The notes below the pieces were generated by a model. The model was not told the DNA's origin, searched no databases, and worked only from the letters and a program-made list of their open reading frames with translations. A stretch of 64,000 nucleotides of DNA, from positions 165,096,394 to 165,160,393 of the forward strand of contig CP136069.1 in the NCBI GenBank assembly GCA_032622095.1, given 5' to 3'. Shown here in pieces: positions 35,601 through 50,600 of this stretch (the stretch's first letter is position 1; every line of letters begins with the position of its first letter). The stretch comes from Siphonodentalium dalli. Taxonomy: Eukaryota; Mollusca; Scaphopoda; Gadilida; Siphonodentaliidae. Both the position numbers and the translations under genes were made by a program.

Positions 35601-38600
35601 CATAATAGTGGTGGGATTTTGGACAAGCCTTGAAATAGGGTGTCTGTCATTTGCAGAATGAGGTTCCCAGAGGGTGAATTTAGTGATGCTACCCCGCATA
35701 GCGGGCTAGCATCACCAAATTCACCCTCTGGGAACCTCATTCTGCTGAGGTGTAAGGAGAATGAGGTCCCCAGAGGGTGAATTTGCTAGCCTGCTATGCG
35801 GGGTAGCATCACTAAATTCACCCTCTGGGGACCTCATTCTGCAAATGACAGACACCCTATTTTAAGGCTTGATTTTGGAATTAAATGGTTTTGGGTGTAC
35901 TGGATTGTTGGCATAGAAGCCGAACATTGCCAATTAAACATTCGGAACACTTTGGCTCTCAATTAAAATGTAAACAAACCGATGTTTGTCCTAATAAACT
36001 AGAATATTCTATGTGTAATTTATCATGAAACTTAGATTAACATACATTATTATGACCATAATACGTCACTCGTTCCGAAATATATAGCATCATTTAATGA
36101 TTTGTTGGGTAACATCGAGTAAAAGAACTGACCAATCCCGCCACCAAGTGAGGTCCACCATAGTATGCCAATGGGCATGGTCTGCGATGTAAACACAGCA
36201 TCTATCTATCCCAATATCTGGTTTACGTACCAGCAGACTGCGACTAGTGTTGTTATAGTACTATAGCATACATTGTACCTTGTTGATAACAATTTTCCCC
36301 TTCAAATTGATAGTTTGAAATTGAATTTTTTTTTTAATTCACGAATAGGGAGCCTTCTTAATACGGAGCCAATTTGTTCCAACTTGTAACCACCAGTAGA
36401 CATTTCCTTTTCTTTCGCCTAATAGATGTGTAATAAATACCTGGTCCCTTTGCTCCACCTGGCAGAAGTCGACCTAACCTGAAGATAACAGCTCGTTCAT
36501 ATTCTTGTACAACCTGCAAGGAGTGCACATGTACCATATTTTTATTTTATTTTTTTTGTATGGTATTACAGTATTAAGGTATAATAAATAAGACATATCA
36601 TTAGCATAGATGAAAACGAATTAATAGCCTATATTAATAATATTGTAACATCTGTCCCATATACAACTGCATAGAGCAAACACATGGCTCATTTAAATTG
36701 AAATTAATGACATAGATAACATTCTCCCAATATTTCTCTTATTTAGTCAGATAACATCATCTGTAGTTACCACCACATAGCACATGAGACTGATGAGAGA
36801 GAGAGTGGCATGTGTTGACTTGTTTAGCTTAATGTTGATATTAAGCTTATTTTGTTGATAGTGAAAGTCATGACTTATCAAACAAATTTAGTTTCATTGG
36901 GAATGTGAAATAACAAGACAGTCAATGACTGTGGGGTCGCTCACCAGACTGCAAAGACTGATAAGACTGGGACTCTGGAGACCACAACAGTCAGAACTTT
37001 TCATAATCACTATAAAAGAAGTAGATATCTAAAGAGTTAAATCTAAAACAAAAAAATTGGAGTTATGTCCCTGGCCCCGCCCACATTTGACCCAGTGACC
37101 TGATTTGAACAAATCTGAACCCCAGTCACCCAAGGATCCTTCATACCAAATATGAACCCATATAGCCTGATGGTATTTGAGAAGAAATCACTTTAAGAAT
37201 ACTATGGAGGGAAAGAGTTATGGCCCTGGCTTCGCAACTATTTCAAGTGAACTCATTTGAACAAATCTGAATGTGAGTCACCTAGGGAACATCCACACCA
37301 AATATGAAACCATTCGGTCTTATTGTTGTGAAGATGTTTAAAAGAATTACTATGGTGGGAAAGAGTTATGGCCCTGGCTTCGCAACTATTTGACCCAGTG
37401 ACCGCATTTGAACAAATCTGAATGAGAATCACCTAGGGAACATCCACAACAAATATGAACCCATTTGGTCTTATGGTTCCAGAGGAGAAGATGTTCAAAT
37501 AATTGTTGTCGGACGGATGGACGGACAGACGATGGACGAGGAGTGATGACTATAGCTCCGCCGGAGCACAGGTAGGGTGGCTGGTTGATAATTAAATCTC
37601 TTATCTCCGCCCCTATTTGAACAAACGTGAATCCCCATCTATGAGATCCATTCATTTGGTAATTTCAGACATTAGATTTTAAGAGTTGAACTGAACTGAT
37701 TTTCCTAAAATGACCCCAAATCTGAAAAAATCTAAACCCCAGTCACCGAAGGACCATCCATACCAAACATAATCTAAATAGTCCAGATGGTTCTTGAGAA
37801 GAAATTGTTTTAAGAATTACTATGGAAGGAAAGAGTTATGGCCCTGACTTCTCACCTATTTGACCTGATGAACTCATTTGAACAAATCTGAATGCGAGTC
37901 ACCTGGGGGACATCCACACCTAAATATATAAACCCATTTGGTCTTTAATATGCATCTGGAGAAGAAAACAATTGATGGACGGATAGAGACATAATGACAG
38001 ATGGATGGATGGGAGAACAGTCTGACATAGAGCCTGACAAATTCAATCCAATATACCCCCCAAGTTTTCTTTGCAAAATCAGGGTATAATGAGTTCAACT
38101 GGATACTGGTGGTTAAGAACATAATATTCGAACAGACAAGCCTGAACATAGTGTCTGACATTTGCAGAATGAGGTCCCCAAAGTAGGGTCCGGCGAATCA
38201 GCGATTTTGTTCGAATCGAATCTCGAATCGAATCAGACACGCGGATTTCACATCAAATCGAATCTCGAATCGAATCTTACTCCCCGTGGTAAATCGACAA
38301 GAACTAGATTTATGTCGGCGATCCCGCTGCAGCGCGAGTGTCTCCCCATACCATCACCTGTGCGTGTTTGGCAGCTTGCCGTGTGGACCTGCATCACAAT
38401 AAAAAATGTTGAGAACGGCACATGAAAATATGACGAGATAAATCGTACTCTGTCGTACTTTTTTTTTCATCAGGGCCCAATTCTTTCTTCATCGTAAAGG
38501 TGGCTAGTGACAACTGTTTCTTTTTAGGGGCTTGCCCGCATCGCCGCTACTACTAGACGTGTTGCCGGTTAATTTTCGTTTTGAGTCTTTCTTTTCTTTT

Positions 38601-41600
38601 GCCCTTATGGTGGATTGCAGCAATTTGCAGGATGACTGCGGCTAAGGTGTGCCCATAAGTGGGAGGTAGTGCCCGTTTTCTGAACTGATAGTACAGTCGT
38701 GCACGATTTGCACCTGAATTTGTCAACGCTGCATTCAAAATAACTTTTAATTTCCGCCATTATAACTTTGGATAAATAAAAAGTAGGGAAGGGCACAAGA
38801 GATGGATCGATGATATGGATATTTCGCCGCCGCGACGACCCAAGAGCAATAATTTACTGAACGAAACAGGACCGCATCTCGTGCACCGACGGCGTTCGCA
38901 ACGACATCTGCGTGCGTTTGTTTTAGAGCTTTTGTAGGACACGCTGTTCAACAAGTTCGCACATAATGAGGTTAATATGGTGATTCGAACTACATTCGAA
39001 TCACACGATCGATTTTGAATCGAATCGAATCAGTAAGACGATTTCGAATCGAATCGAATCTCGAAGCTTCGCCGGACCCTACCCCAAAGGGTGAATTTAA
39101 TGACACAATCCTGCAATGCGGGCTAGCATCACCAAATTCACCCTCTGGCGACCTCATTCTGTGTAGGCCTCAACTGCTATGGGAGACATAGCATTAGATT
39201 GAAGTTCTCCAGTTAAAGTTGGTGATGTGCACCCATTGGGCACCTCAATTATGCATTTTATATTCACAAATTAGGGGATATAGAAACTAAACAGAAGGGC
39301 TAAAGTAAGTAAAAATGTCAATTTAAGTGCCTATATACTTCCCAGAAGATGAGGCCTAAGCATAATGAGGACCCTGGCTAGTGTATTTGGTGATACTAGA
39401 CTGCTGTGCAGGGTAGCATAACTAAATTCACCCTCTGGGGACCTCATTGCAAATGCCAGATAGAAGACAAATTTAATCCAATATATACCCCCCCCCCCCC
39501 CCATTTTTCTTTGAATATTAGTCGTATGATTTCATCTGGATAAGTGGTGATTAAAACAATAATATGAAATGGCCAAACCTGAATTTAGTATGTCTGACAT
39601 TTGCAGAATTAGGTCCCAAAAATGTGGATTTAATGACAATATTCTGTAAGGCAGGCTAGCATCACCAAATTCATCCTCAATCTGATTAGGCCTCAATGGC
39701 CAATAAAACCAAGGAACAGATTGAAGTCCTACAGTTGAAGTTGGTGATACACACCCATTGAGCACCTCAATTATGCATTTTATCTTCTGCAAATTAGGGG
39801 CACATTGAAACTGAACAGGTGGAAAAAAGTGACTAAATCAATGAAGTCCTACAGTTGAAGTTGGTGATACACACCCATTGAGCACCTCAATTATGCATTT
39901 TATCTTCTGCAAATTAGGGAGACATTGAAACTGAACAGGTGGAAAAAGTGATACTTAGGATACTTCCCAGAAGATTAGGACTAAGCAGAATTAGGTCCCT
40001 GGCGGGCGTATTTGGTGATGCTAGCATGCTGTATGGGGTAGCAACACTAAATTCACCATCTGGGGACCTCACTATGTAAATGTCAGACACACTATTTCCA
40101 GACTTGAAGAAATCAAAGCCATTCACAGTATCATTGAATGTCAGTCATCACCTAACAATGGAAGCACCAGTTTGTTGTTAAATTGCTACAGATATGTTTA
40201 GATTAGAATAATACATGTCATCTGGCCAGTTTATATAATTAATGACCTGTACCTTTACAGATATATATGCCTCTGTGGTGAGAAGAGGTATTAAATTGAG
40301 AGGTGATATGGCTTGGAAGGGATGTTGGTTGATGGCAGGGTTGGGCCTGGGCCATGTGGGAGGGGGTGGGTGGGGGGAGGGTGGAATGTTTCCATAATTT
40401 CATTAAAGAGTAAAGTTTCATAACTCTGCAGATGTTATATATAATGGTGTCACTTTTTTTCAAATTTTAAAACATGTTTTAAAAACAAATTGTCCCAGAA
40501 GATGAGGCCTAAGCAGAATAAGGTAATTGAGTGTGTATTTGGTGATGCTAGCCTGCTGTATGGGGTAGCAACACTAAATTCACCATCTGGGGACTTCATT
40601 CTGCAAATGTCAGACACACTATGTCCAGGCTTGGAGAAATGAACAATGGACTATTCCTTGTAGACTCTGGTAGAATAGTTGTTTAGCTAATGTCATGTCT
40701 TGTAATGACAGATGGTAAACTGGTCTGAAGCAAGCAGTATCCTGTGACCACACTATGATAAATTGGCTTTTTCAATAATACAGGCTTCAGTGTTCTCTTA
40801 AAAATTAATAGTGCATAGCAAAGAGGTGTGAATTATAAACGGCCATAACTCTGTTAAAATATATCGGATCAAACCCATATTTTAACTTGATCTGTATATA
40901 AGTGTATATACCAAATTTGGTGTTGATCAGATGAAAAATGTTTGAGTAATCCTGTCTTGGATGAATTCTATATCAAAACAAGAGTGGAAGGGGTTAAATA
41001 AACAATACCAAAATCCATACAGATGAAGAACATGCTAAGAAAAATCTAGGTAAGAAATATGAGGCTGTGATGTGTCCTAAACAAAAATTAAAGGTCAAAA
41101 TGCAAAAATTTAATTTTTTGTTTTTAAAGTTATGTCCCTGGCTCTGCCCCTATTTGACCCAGTGACCCCATTTGAACAAATCTGAACCCCAGTCACCCAA
41201 GGTATCTCTGTACCAAATATAAGCTAAATCGGCCAAATATTTTTTTAGAAGAAGTCATTGTAAGAATTACTATGAGTTATGGCCCTGGTTTCTCAACTAA
41301 TTGACCGGGTGACCTCATTTGAACAAATCTGAACACCAGTGACCCAAGGACCCTCCATACCAAATATTAGCTAAATCGGCCCAATGGTTCTGAACAAGAA
41401 GTCGTTGTAATAATTACTATGGAGGAATAGAGTTATGGCCCTGGCTTCGCAACTATTTGACCCAGTGACCTAGAGTCACCTAGGGAACATCCACACCAAA
41501 TATGAACCAATTCGGTATGATGGTTTCAGAGGAGAAGATGTTCAAAGAATTGTTGACGGATGGACGGACGAGGAGTGATGACTATAGCTCCACCGGAGAC

Positions 41601-44600
41601 TTCGTCTCAGGTGAGCTGACAAGGTAATATGGGTGTTTGACCCTTCAAATGCCTCCAGAGGTTAATCTGTCTGTTCCTGATTTTTCTCCCAGACCCTGGA
41701 CTGATTACAACCAAATTTGGTGTGGTGATTCGGGGTACCCCAGTTGATGTTATAATGGTGATAGCATTTGAAAATTTAATTTGAAGAAAAAAAAATTTAA
41801 TTCACAGGTTAATAAAAGTAGACTTTGTTTACTATTTAAAAAAAAAAAGGATTATCATTGTTTTCTTTCAAGTCTGAATTTAATTTTCTCTTATATTGAT
41901 AAACAGGAAACTAACTACCATAATTTTGGTAACTTGTGGTGACATGACACATGTGGCCTGAATCCTGGGGTGTAATTCAAGACTTTACATGGTACATGTA
42001 CATGTAATTACACCAAGCACTGTAATTAGTACTAATTACCATGTAAAGTCATAATAAAGAACTAAAGTTAGATCAGCAAATTAGATTAGTAATGTAAGTT
42101 TTTTTTCAACAAAAAGACATAACATGTATGTGTGCCACTATATTCCATAAAATGATTTACTGTCTGTTATACGATTCCAATCACGCGTTTCATTCCGCAA
42201 TGATTTCCGTTCTCAGTTTTTCGTATTTTGTATCTGAGAAATATGTTCTATATATAACTGTTGGGGAAACCGACGAGCATTTTTAAAACTTCCGGTATAG
42301 TCAGGTATAGTTTGACAAATTTAGATAGTTTTGTGTTTATTTTAATAGGAAATTAAAACATTGAATTTGTATATTTCTGACATATAACCTATAAGACGAG
42401 TTTGAAGTAAAATTCACACATAAAATGCCGCCGGACATAACGGCAGACGCAAACTGAAAACCATCGGACATTTGGTAATTTGTATCGGACAATGTCCGTG
42501 TCCGGCCGCTTATATTCAGGCTTGTTTTCTTTTTAGCTAATTTGAGCAAGTAGTAAAAACTAAAATATTTTTTATTTTTATTTTTGTGTTATGTCTCAGG
42601 CTCCACCCACATTTGACCCAGTGACCTCATTTGAACAAATCTGAACCACAGTCACCCAAGGACCATTCATACCAAATATGAACCCATTCGGCCAAATGGT
42701 ACTTGAGAAGAAGTTGTTTTAAGAATTACTATGGAGGGAAAGAGTTATGGTCCTGGCTTTGCAACTATTTGACCCAGTGACCTAATTTGAACTTATCTAA
42801 ATGTGAGTCTCCAAGAGAACATCTGCACCAAATATGAACCCATTTGGTCTAATGATTCTTGAGAAGATGTTTAAAGAATTGTTGATGGAAAGATGGACAG
42901 ATGGATGGATGGACCGACAGACAACAGACGAGGGGCGATGACTATAGTATAGCTCCACTGGAGACTTCGTCTCAGGTGAGCTAAAAACTGTGGGCCCATG
43001 GATATGATTTTATGAAAGGAAAGGGTGAAGAAGATCTAACAAAAAACGAGTCACTGCTTATATTCTTGTTGCATTTACAGGTTTTAGTTCTAAAGCACTG
43101 CTTGGAACCAGGGATGGGGGGGGGGGGGGGGTAAAACTGTTTACAAATTTAATGCCTGGCACAGCATTAGTTGTAAATTTCACACCAAAAATATTACGTG
43201 TAGGTTGAAATGGTTCTCATTGCTTGATACTCCATCCAGTAATTAGGTACCAATTGGAAAGCTTGAGGTATCAGTTGTAAAATTCCAACCCTTGAAGAGG
43301 TGGGTATACTCATAAATGAATTGGTCTGGTTCAACGAGTTGGGGAGGGGTGCAGTTGTATATTTCAATGTTTACAGCCCCCCCCCCCCCCATTCCACATA
43401 GACTTTCTAGCCACATCCATGCTTGGGACCTCTGGATATACCACAGGGCAAAAGTGAACATAAACCAATTACATAGCTCCCTCTACAGTTAAGATCATTA
43501 TTTTTGTCATAAGCCAATATGCTAAATAAAATAAAATTATAGCCTTGCACTGTGAGGTTTCTAAAGAATAAACAACTATAAATCCCTATGATTCCCCAAT
43601 CATCACCAGTACCAAAGCCTTCAAGTAAATGCAAAGCTTAAGCATAGATGAAGAATTATAATATTGAAAAAGTCTCATATTTTAGAAACGGTATTTTATG
43701 ATCTGAAGTCCTTATAGAATCCATGCACTTTTCAGCAGCAGGAAAATAGGAACTGGGAGCTGAACAATTCATATTCAGATATCATATCAAACTGGAAATT
43801 TTCATGGCAAACTACCACCTATTGTTATGCGGCTTGCAACTAAAATAAAATACCCGGGTATAAATGTTCGTCAGAACATTTTCAGTATTGCTTCTGTTGA
43901 TCATAAACGTTTCATATTCATCAATTGCAACTTGAATGCGACTGAAATATGGGGGTAAAATTGAACTATTTAATCCTTTCATGGCGGGAGCTGCGTTTGT
44001 GCAGCATTAAAGATCATGTGCCAGTGCATTCCCTTATATTTGTGAGTCTCCCAAAGGCAGCCTCACATACATGTATATAAGAGAATGCACTGTCTTACAA
44101 GGTCAAGGTAAATATTGTTAGGCCAATGGATTCTCTTATATATGGGAGGCTCCCTATATAAGAGAATGCAATGGCACATGTTTTTTGCAAATTTTCAGGA
44201 AACTCCAGTCATGGAAGGGTTAATTTGTATATTTTATATTATAAGGTACCACATGTCTGTTCATGTTCTGCAGGTTTTTTACTTATCCAACCCAGCTTCA
44301 GCCATATAGGATACAGCTGGCTGAGGGCAGGTAAACCCTATACAACATGAACAGATGTACGTGGTACCATAACAGCAGTTAGGCACGAAAACACTGGACT
44401 GTTAAGTCATATTTCAGCTCATAAATCCGCATTTCAGACCAAAGCAGACCTGGGAAAATTGATTTTCCATTAAGAGTCTGCACATAATGTTAATATTTTT
44501 CCAGTGGTTTGGTGGAAATATCGTGGATTTTGTTGAAGACGGACTTATTATGTTGGACAATATACATGTATGTAAAGAAGAGTGAAATGAAGTGATTTTG

Positions 44601-47600
44601 GCTAAAGAGTAAAGAGGTTGTATTTCGGTTTGACATAATTAAATTTTAGTAACAATGTGAACTTGTTTTACCTTGGCAATACATGTACAGTAATGAACTA
44701 AATAATCGACTCCTTAACCACAGCAGAATGATGGGTAACTTTTCAGGAGATAGTCGAAAATATGGCTTGTTGCCATTCATCGGATATCTGTCATTGAGAG
44801 CTTTCAGATGAATGGCAACAAACCATATTTCCAACTAAATCCTGAAAAATTAACCATCATTCTGCTGTGGTTAAGGAGTGGATTATTTAGAGCATTTAAT
44901 ACTGTAGTTTTGCCCAGGAAGCTACATGTTATGTCTAGGTATATTGATTTTGCCTCTGCTTTTATCTAGGCATTACCTATTGCCTAGGCCAAATCCCAGG
45001 GCTGCCCTAGTAACAGTATAGTCTCAAAGGGTTTTACATGGTACTTACCCTCAAACATAGGCAAAGTGAGAATGGAAATGTACAAATGATGATTAACAAC
45101 GAGAAAGCACTCAGAATAAATCCACAAATACCAATTCCTGTATCGTCTTTGCCTGAAATAGAGACAAAAAGAATGAATACTCTAATTACAGTGCAAGACA
45201 TTTGCATTTTTTTGCTGCCTATAGATATTATGATTTGTCTCCATATACAGTAATGCCCTAAATAATTGACTCCTTAACCACAACATAATTATGGGTAACT
45301 TTTCAGGATTTAGTCGGAAATATGGCTTGTTGCCATTCATCGGAAAGCTCTCAGTTAGAGCTTTCCGATGAATGGCAACAAGCTATTTCCAACTAAATCC
45401 TGAAAAATTACCCATAATTCTGCTGTGGGTAAGGAGTCGATAATTTAGGGCATTACTGTACCGGTATCTTTATAATTTAATTTTAGCCCACAATAAATTG
45501 AACATTATGAATTAGATAATTTCATGATAACATGATTGAGTTTGATGATGTATATGTATAGCGGTAGGAGTTTTGATCAGGTTATAAGATGACAGGAAAT
45601 GAATGATAACATTAAAGGGCTAAGAATTGCATGAAATTCTATATTGGCTGAAACAGCCTTTTCTAGGAATTGCCTTTTGCTGTACATACTAGTAGCCAAT
45701 TTTGAGGGTTGTTTCTGGCTTCATCAATTAACCCTTTACCCAACAAACCGGCCAAAACCGGCCAAATAAAGCTTCAACAGCCTAAAATATCTTCGGTCTG
45801 TCTCAATAAAACCATACAAATATGGGTATCATTGGAACCGGCTCCTTGACCACATTGTGATAGTTACAGTTATGCCCTGTATGGTCGACTCGCATATATA
45901 AGAGAATGCATTGGCCTAAAAAAAATATTTTTTTAACACTTTTTACCATTTTTTCTTACATTCTTTAACAATTTTATAATTTTAATGTGTTAAGCCAATG
46001 CATTCTCTTATATATGCGAGGCGACCTATGGTCGACTCGCATATATAAGAGAATGCATTGGCACAGGGTCCTTCTGTTGGGTAAAGGGTTAATTGACAGC
46101 TTATGGTTAATAAATGAACAGTTGTAGTTTTGCGGGTAAACAATCTATGGATTCACTTCAACGTTATACGGTATATATACCCCTTTGATAATTGAATGGA
46201 ATATATATAATAGAATGCACTGGTTATAAGGTCAAGGTAAATATTGTTAGGCCAATGCATTCTCATATGTGCAAGAATCGCCAATTTAAGAGAATACACT
46301 GGCACAGGATCTACAGGATCTTTAATGCTGCACCAGCACAGCTCCCGTCATGAAAGGGTTAAAAATAGCTAAAAACAAACATGACATATGCAATGATACT
46401 ACACAGAAGTTTGAAAAACACCTCTACCTGCAGCTGATACCTGCAGAATTTAGTGAAGAACGCCCTAAAAAACAACCAGACAGTGGAAAAACCAACAATT
46501 TTTTGTATATCTTGTTATTGGTTGCTCTGTATACTTTATATACTGATAGTTTAAGAACTTGGTCTCTTTAATGGCAAGCTAAGTTGGGTTTCATTTTATA
46601 CTAACACATATCTCAGTGCTGGCACCTGGCCCTCTGCCATTTCACACTCCATGTTTTCTGCTATTAAACAAATCTGTTAAGACATTGCTGGTGTGATATC
46701 TTCTCACTACATTGTACAGTAATCTGTGCCAGCTTATCACCGATTTACTCATTAGAATGCAGAAGACATAAACTACTGGACTGTGTATGTCTGGCATCAA
46801 CTAGCCTTGAAACAGTGTGTCTGACATGTGCAGAATGAGGACACCAGCTGGTGAATTTAGAATTTACCTCATAATTTACCTCAAATCTTCGGCCTATTTA
46901 AGCTTAAAGATCTGGCTTCTTCACCAGTGACCACAACCATTTTTATACTGCCAGTGGTGTGTGGCATAAAATCTACATACATTAGTTAAAAGCAAATTGT
47001 TTAATAGCTCATTTGAATTTTGAAAAAAATGTGTTGTTGTTATCTAGCCGTACATGTACTCTACGATTTTTTTTTCTAAATTTCAGCCATCATACCATTG
47101 GTATTCACTTTTGACTTCTTTACAGCCTCATTTTTGTTTCAAAATTTGCAAATTCTTATATAGCCTAACAACTGAAATTATGTTAAAAACTCCTTTTTAT
47201 TTGCTTGTAATTTATTATATTTGTAACCTGTTAAAACAATATACGTGTATGTCTTTATATCAAAAATAAATAAATCAATCAATATAATTTATTTTTAAGA
47301 AGAACTAATGAGTAAAAATGTAATAAGACAGTCAGGGCTAGCATCAACAAATTCACTCTCTGGCAACCTCTTTCTGCTTAGGCCTCGCCTTCTGGGAAGA
47401 ATATATAGTCTCAAATTAACATTGTTTTTAGTCACATTTTCTCTTCTGTTCAGTTTCTATATCCCCTAATTTGCAGAAGATAAAATGCATAATGAGGTGA
47501 CTAATGTCAGAGTGAACATCACCAACTGGGGAACTTCAATCTGATCCTACATGTAGGTCTCCTCTGAAGGCAGTTGACTACTAAGCATAATGAGGTTCTC

Positions 47601-50600
47601 AGAGGGTGTATTTAGTGATACTTGCTCCCCTCTGGGGACCTTCTCACTACATCCTACAGTAATTTCTGTCAGCTTATCTCTCTTTACCATCTCATTCCTT
47701 TGCAGAAAAAATAAATTCATGTCCAGAGATGTACATAAACTCATACTGGGAGAAATGTCAGAGCTTGTGCTCATCTGTGCATTAAGCTATTTGAGCTTGT
47801 ATCCATGGCTGGCCATACTGTCCGCTACCACAGGTATTTGGCCAAAAAAAATAATAATAATAATAATAAAGAGATTTTTTATTAAAGACACGGTTGGCCT
47901 TGGCGGTGGGTATCCTGTGAAAATATCTCCACCCGTCAAAAACCGCCACAAACAGAAAGAACATCAAAATGTTGATAGACTTTGTCCGTATACAAATAAG
48001 AAATATCGCATAAACAGTATGTTATGGTCATATGTTTGACCATTGTTATGTAAACAAAAGCATAAAAAGTTACTTTTCTGGTGTTTGTTTATATTATGAT
48101 GGTAAACATAAAGAGCGTTCTTTGTTGGTGAATACCTGATATGGAACTAATAAAGAGCGTTTATGTCATTTGTGTGTGATTAGCCAGTGGCATTGTGCTG
48201 TCTTCTGTAACACAATCAGGCTCTTGCTTAGGTAAAATGTAGAGGTCTTTATGATAACATGCTGTTTACGCGATGGTCGTGGTTATATATGAACGGAACT
48301 GTATGCGTTTTAGTGTTTTTCTGTTTACGGTGTTTGGAACAAATATGAATATTTTCGACAATTAAGGCCGCACGTGCCTTTAAATTTAAAAAAAAAAAAT
48401 TTGTCCTGTGTCCGCTACATGGCATGATTGATTGATAGGGTATAATCATGTTCTAACATCAGGTATTAGATTGACATTGAGATAAACAGCCATATTGCTG
48501 TTGGGCAAGCCTTGAAATAGGGTGTCTGTCATTTGCAGAATTACATGTAGGTCCCCATAGGGTGAATTTAGTGATGCTACCCCACATAGCGGGCTATTCA
48601 CCAAATTCACCCTCTGGGAACCTCATTCTGCTGAGGTGTAAGCAGAATGAGGTCCCTAGAGGGTGAATTTGGTGATGCTAGCCTGCTATGTGGGGTAGCA
48701 TCACTAAATTCACCCTCTGGGGACCTCATTCTGCAAATTACAGACACACTATTTCAAGGCTTGCTGTTGGGTCACATTTCATGAAGGTTGATCAATGGCG
48801 AAGATAGATGCTCGTTTCTTACTTCGGACTCTGAACCTAAACTGAACACGCACTGCACCCATTGTTTTTCGCTTTCAAAATTTTGATTTCTGGTACATGT
48901 ATAATAGTTACATTGTACATAGAACATAGGGTCAATGAAAACACCCCTGCATTCTAATCACACGGTCAGGGCATGCCTATGAGATATTTAATGATTGTGT
49001 TATCAACTGACTCAGACAACTGATCACCCAAAACATGACACACCGGCAATGTATTGTCATTACAAACAAGTTTTCTTGTGTATATCCCCTGAATACACAT
49101 GTGTATAATACACAAGCTTTGTAAATCTCGTTGATGGACTTTATATGTCTGCCATGAATACACAATTAAAGGGGTACTGTAAACTAAACTCATTTTCATA
49201 ATAATTACCATGTTGTTTGCATTATTCATAGAGCACATGAATGTATTTTGCACTAATCCATGGCTCAAATTCATTCATTTGTTGCATGAATTCTGTTGAG
49301 TATAATAGGAGACGGTCTCATAAATGGCTGGATTTAGTGTACAGTCCCCCTTTAAAGATATAATCTAGCAGTGGTTGCAAAGGATTAACAAAAATATGTC
49401 TTGTAGTGTCAATGTACAGTAATGCTCTAAGTAATCGACTTCTTAACCACAGAAGAATTATGGGTAACTTTTCAGGATTTAGTCGGAAATATGGCTTGTT
49501 GCCATTCATCGGAAAGCTCTCAAGGAGAGCTTTCCTATGAATTGCAACAAGCCATATTTCCGACTAAATCCTGAAAAGTTACCCATAATTCTGCTGTGGT
49601 TAAGAAGTCGATTACTCAGAGCATTACTGTAGCTGCTTTGGAACCCACTTTTAGAGATCCAACACGGGCAGGCCTGAGAAAAAGGTGCCCGTTATTTGCA
49701 GAATGAGGTCCTCAGAGGGTGAATAGCAGGCTAGCATCACCAAATTAACACTCTGGGGACCTCATTCTGCTTATAGGCCTCATCTTCTCTGGAAATTATC
49801 TTTATTATCAAACTTCTATAGTAACCGTCCGCCAACCAACTGTCCCTCACCAAACCATAAGTTGAGTTTTGATAAAAACTTTACAAAGGCAGGCTAATAG
49901 ATTAATCCTTTCTGTACTTAATACTCATGGACAATTAAGTACATGTAGTAGCTCCCTCAGGAAAAGTTCAGATAATAAGTTCAAAAATGTTTGTGTAACT
50001 TATTATCTGAACATTTCCCACCAGTGAATGATAAATCCTTCTGTGCTTGTATTGTTTCGTATGTCTGTTATCTTCAAGCCTTGAAATAGTGTGCCTGTCA
50101 TTTGCAGAATGAGGTCCCCAGAGGGTGAATTTAGTGATGCAACCCCGCATCACCAAATTCACCCTCTGGGAACCTGATTCTGCTGAGTTGTAAGCAGAAT
50201 GAGGTCCCCAGAGGGTGAATTTGGTGATGCTAGCCCGCTATGTGGGGTAGCATCACTAAATTCACCCTCTGGGAACCTCATTCTGCAAATGACAGGCACA
50301 CTATTTCAATGCTTCAGGTCATCTGATAATTTTTTCTGGACACCCCTCCAAATGAATGATGCACTATTCGAATGTATACTTTTATAACTGAATGGTAGAA
50401 TCCATTCAGTATAGAGAGGGCTAATCCTCTCAAGGCCTCTCATAATGTTATTGGAAAAGGAAGACCCACTAATGACTACAGCAATAACCCAAGGACAATT
50501 GTTACACTATAGAACAATATAACATGTAAACACTCAAACATATGGAACATTCTCACAGGATATATTGTATATCTTCCAGACAGATGATCAAATTACATAC

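Noticed and set aside
47590-48039. Longest open frame in the window (149 codons)
   Set aside because: It begins in a decayed hAT-type MITE and runs into a dispersed repeat also present at 20255; no domain and the frame is not kept in the other copy.
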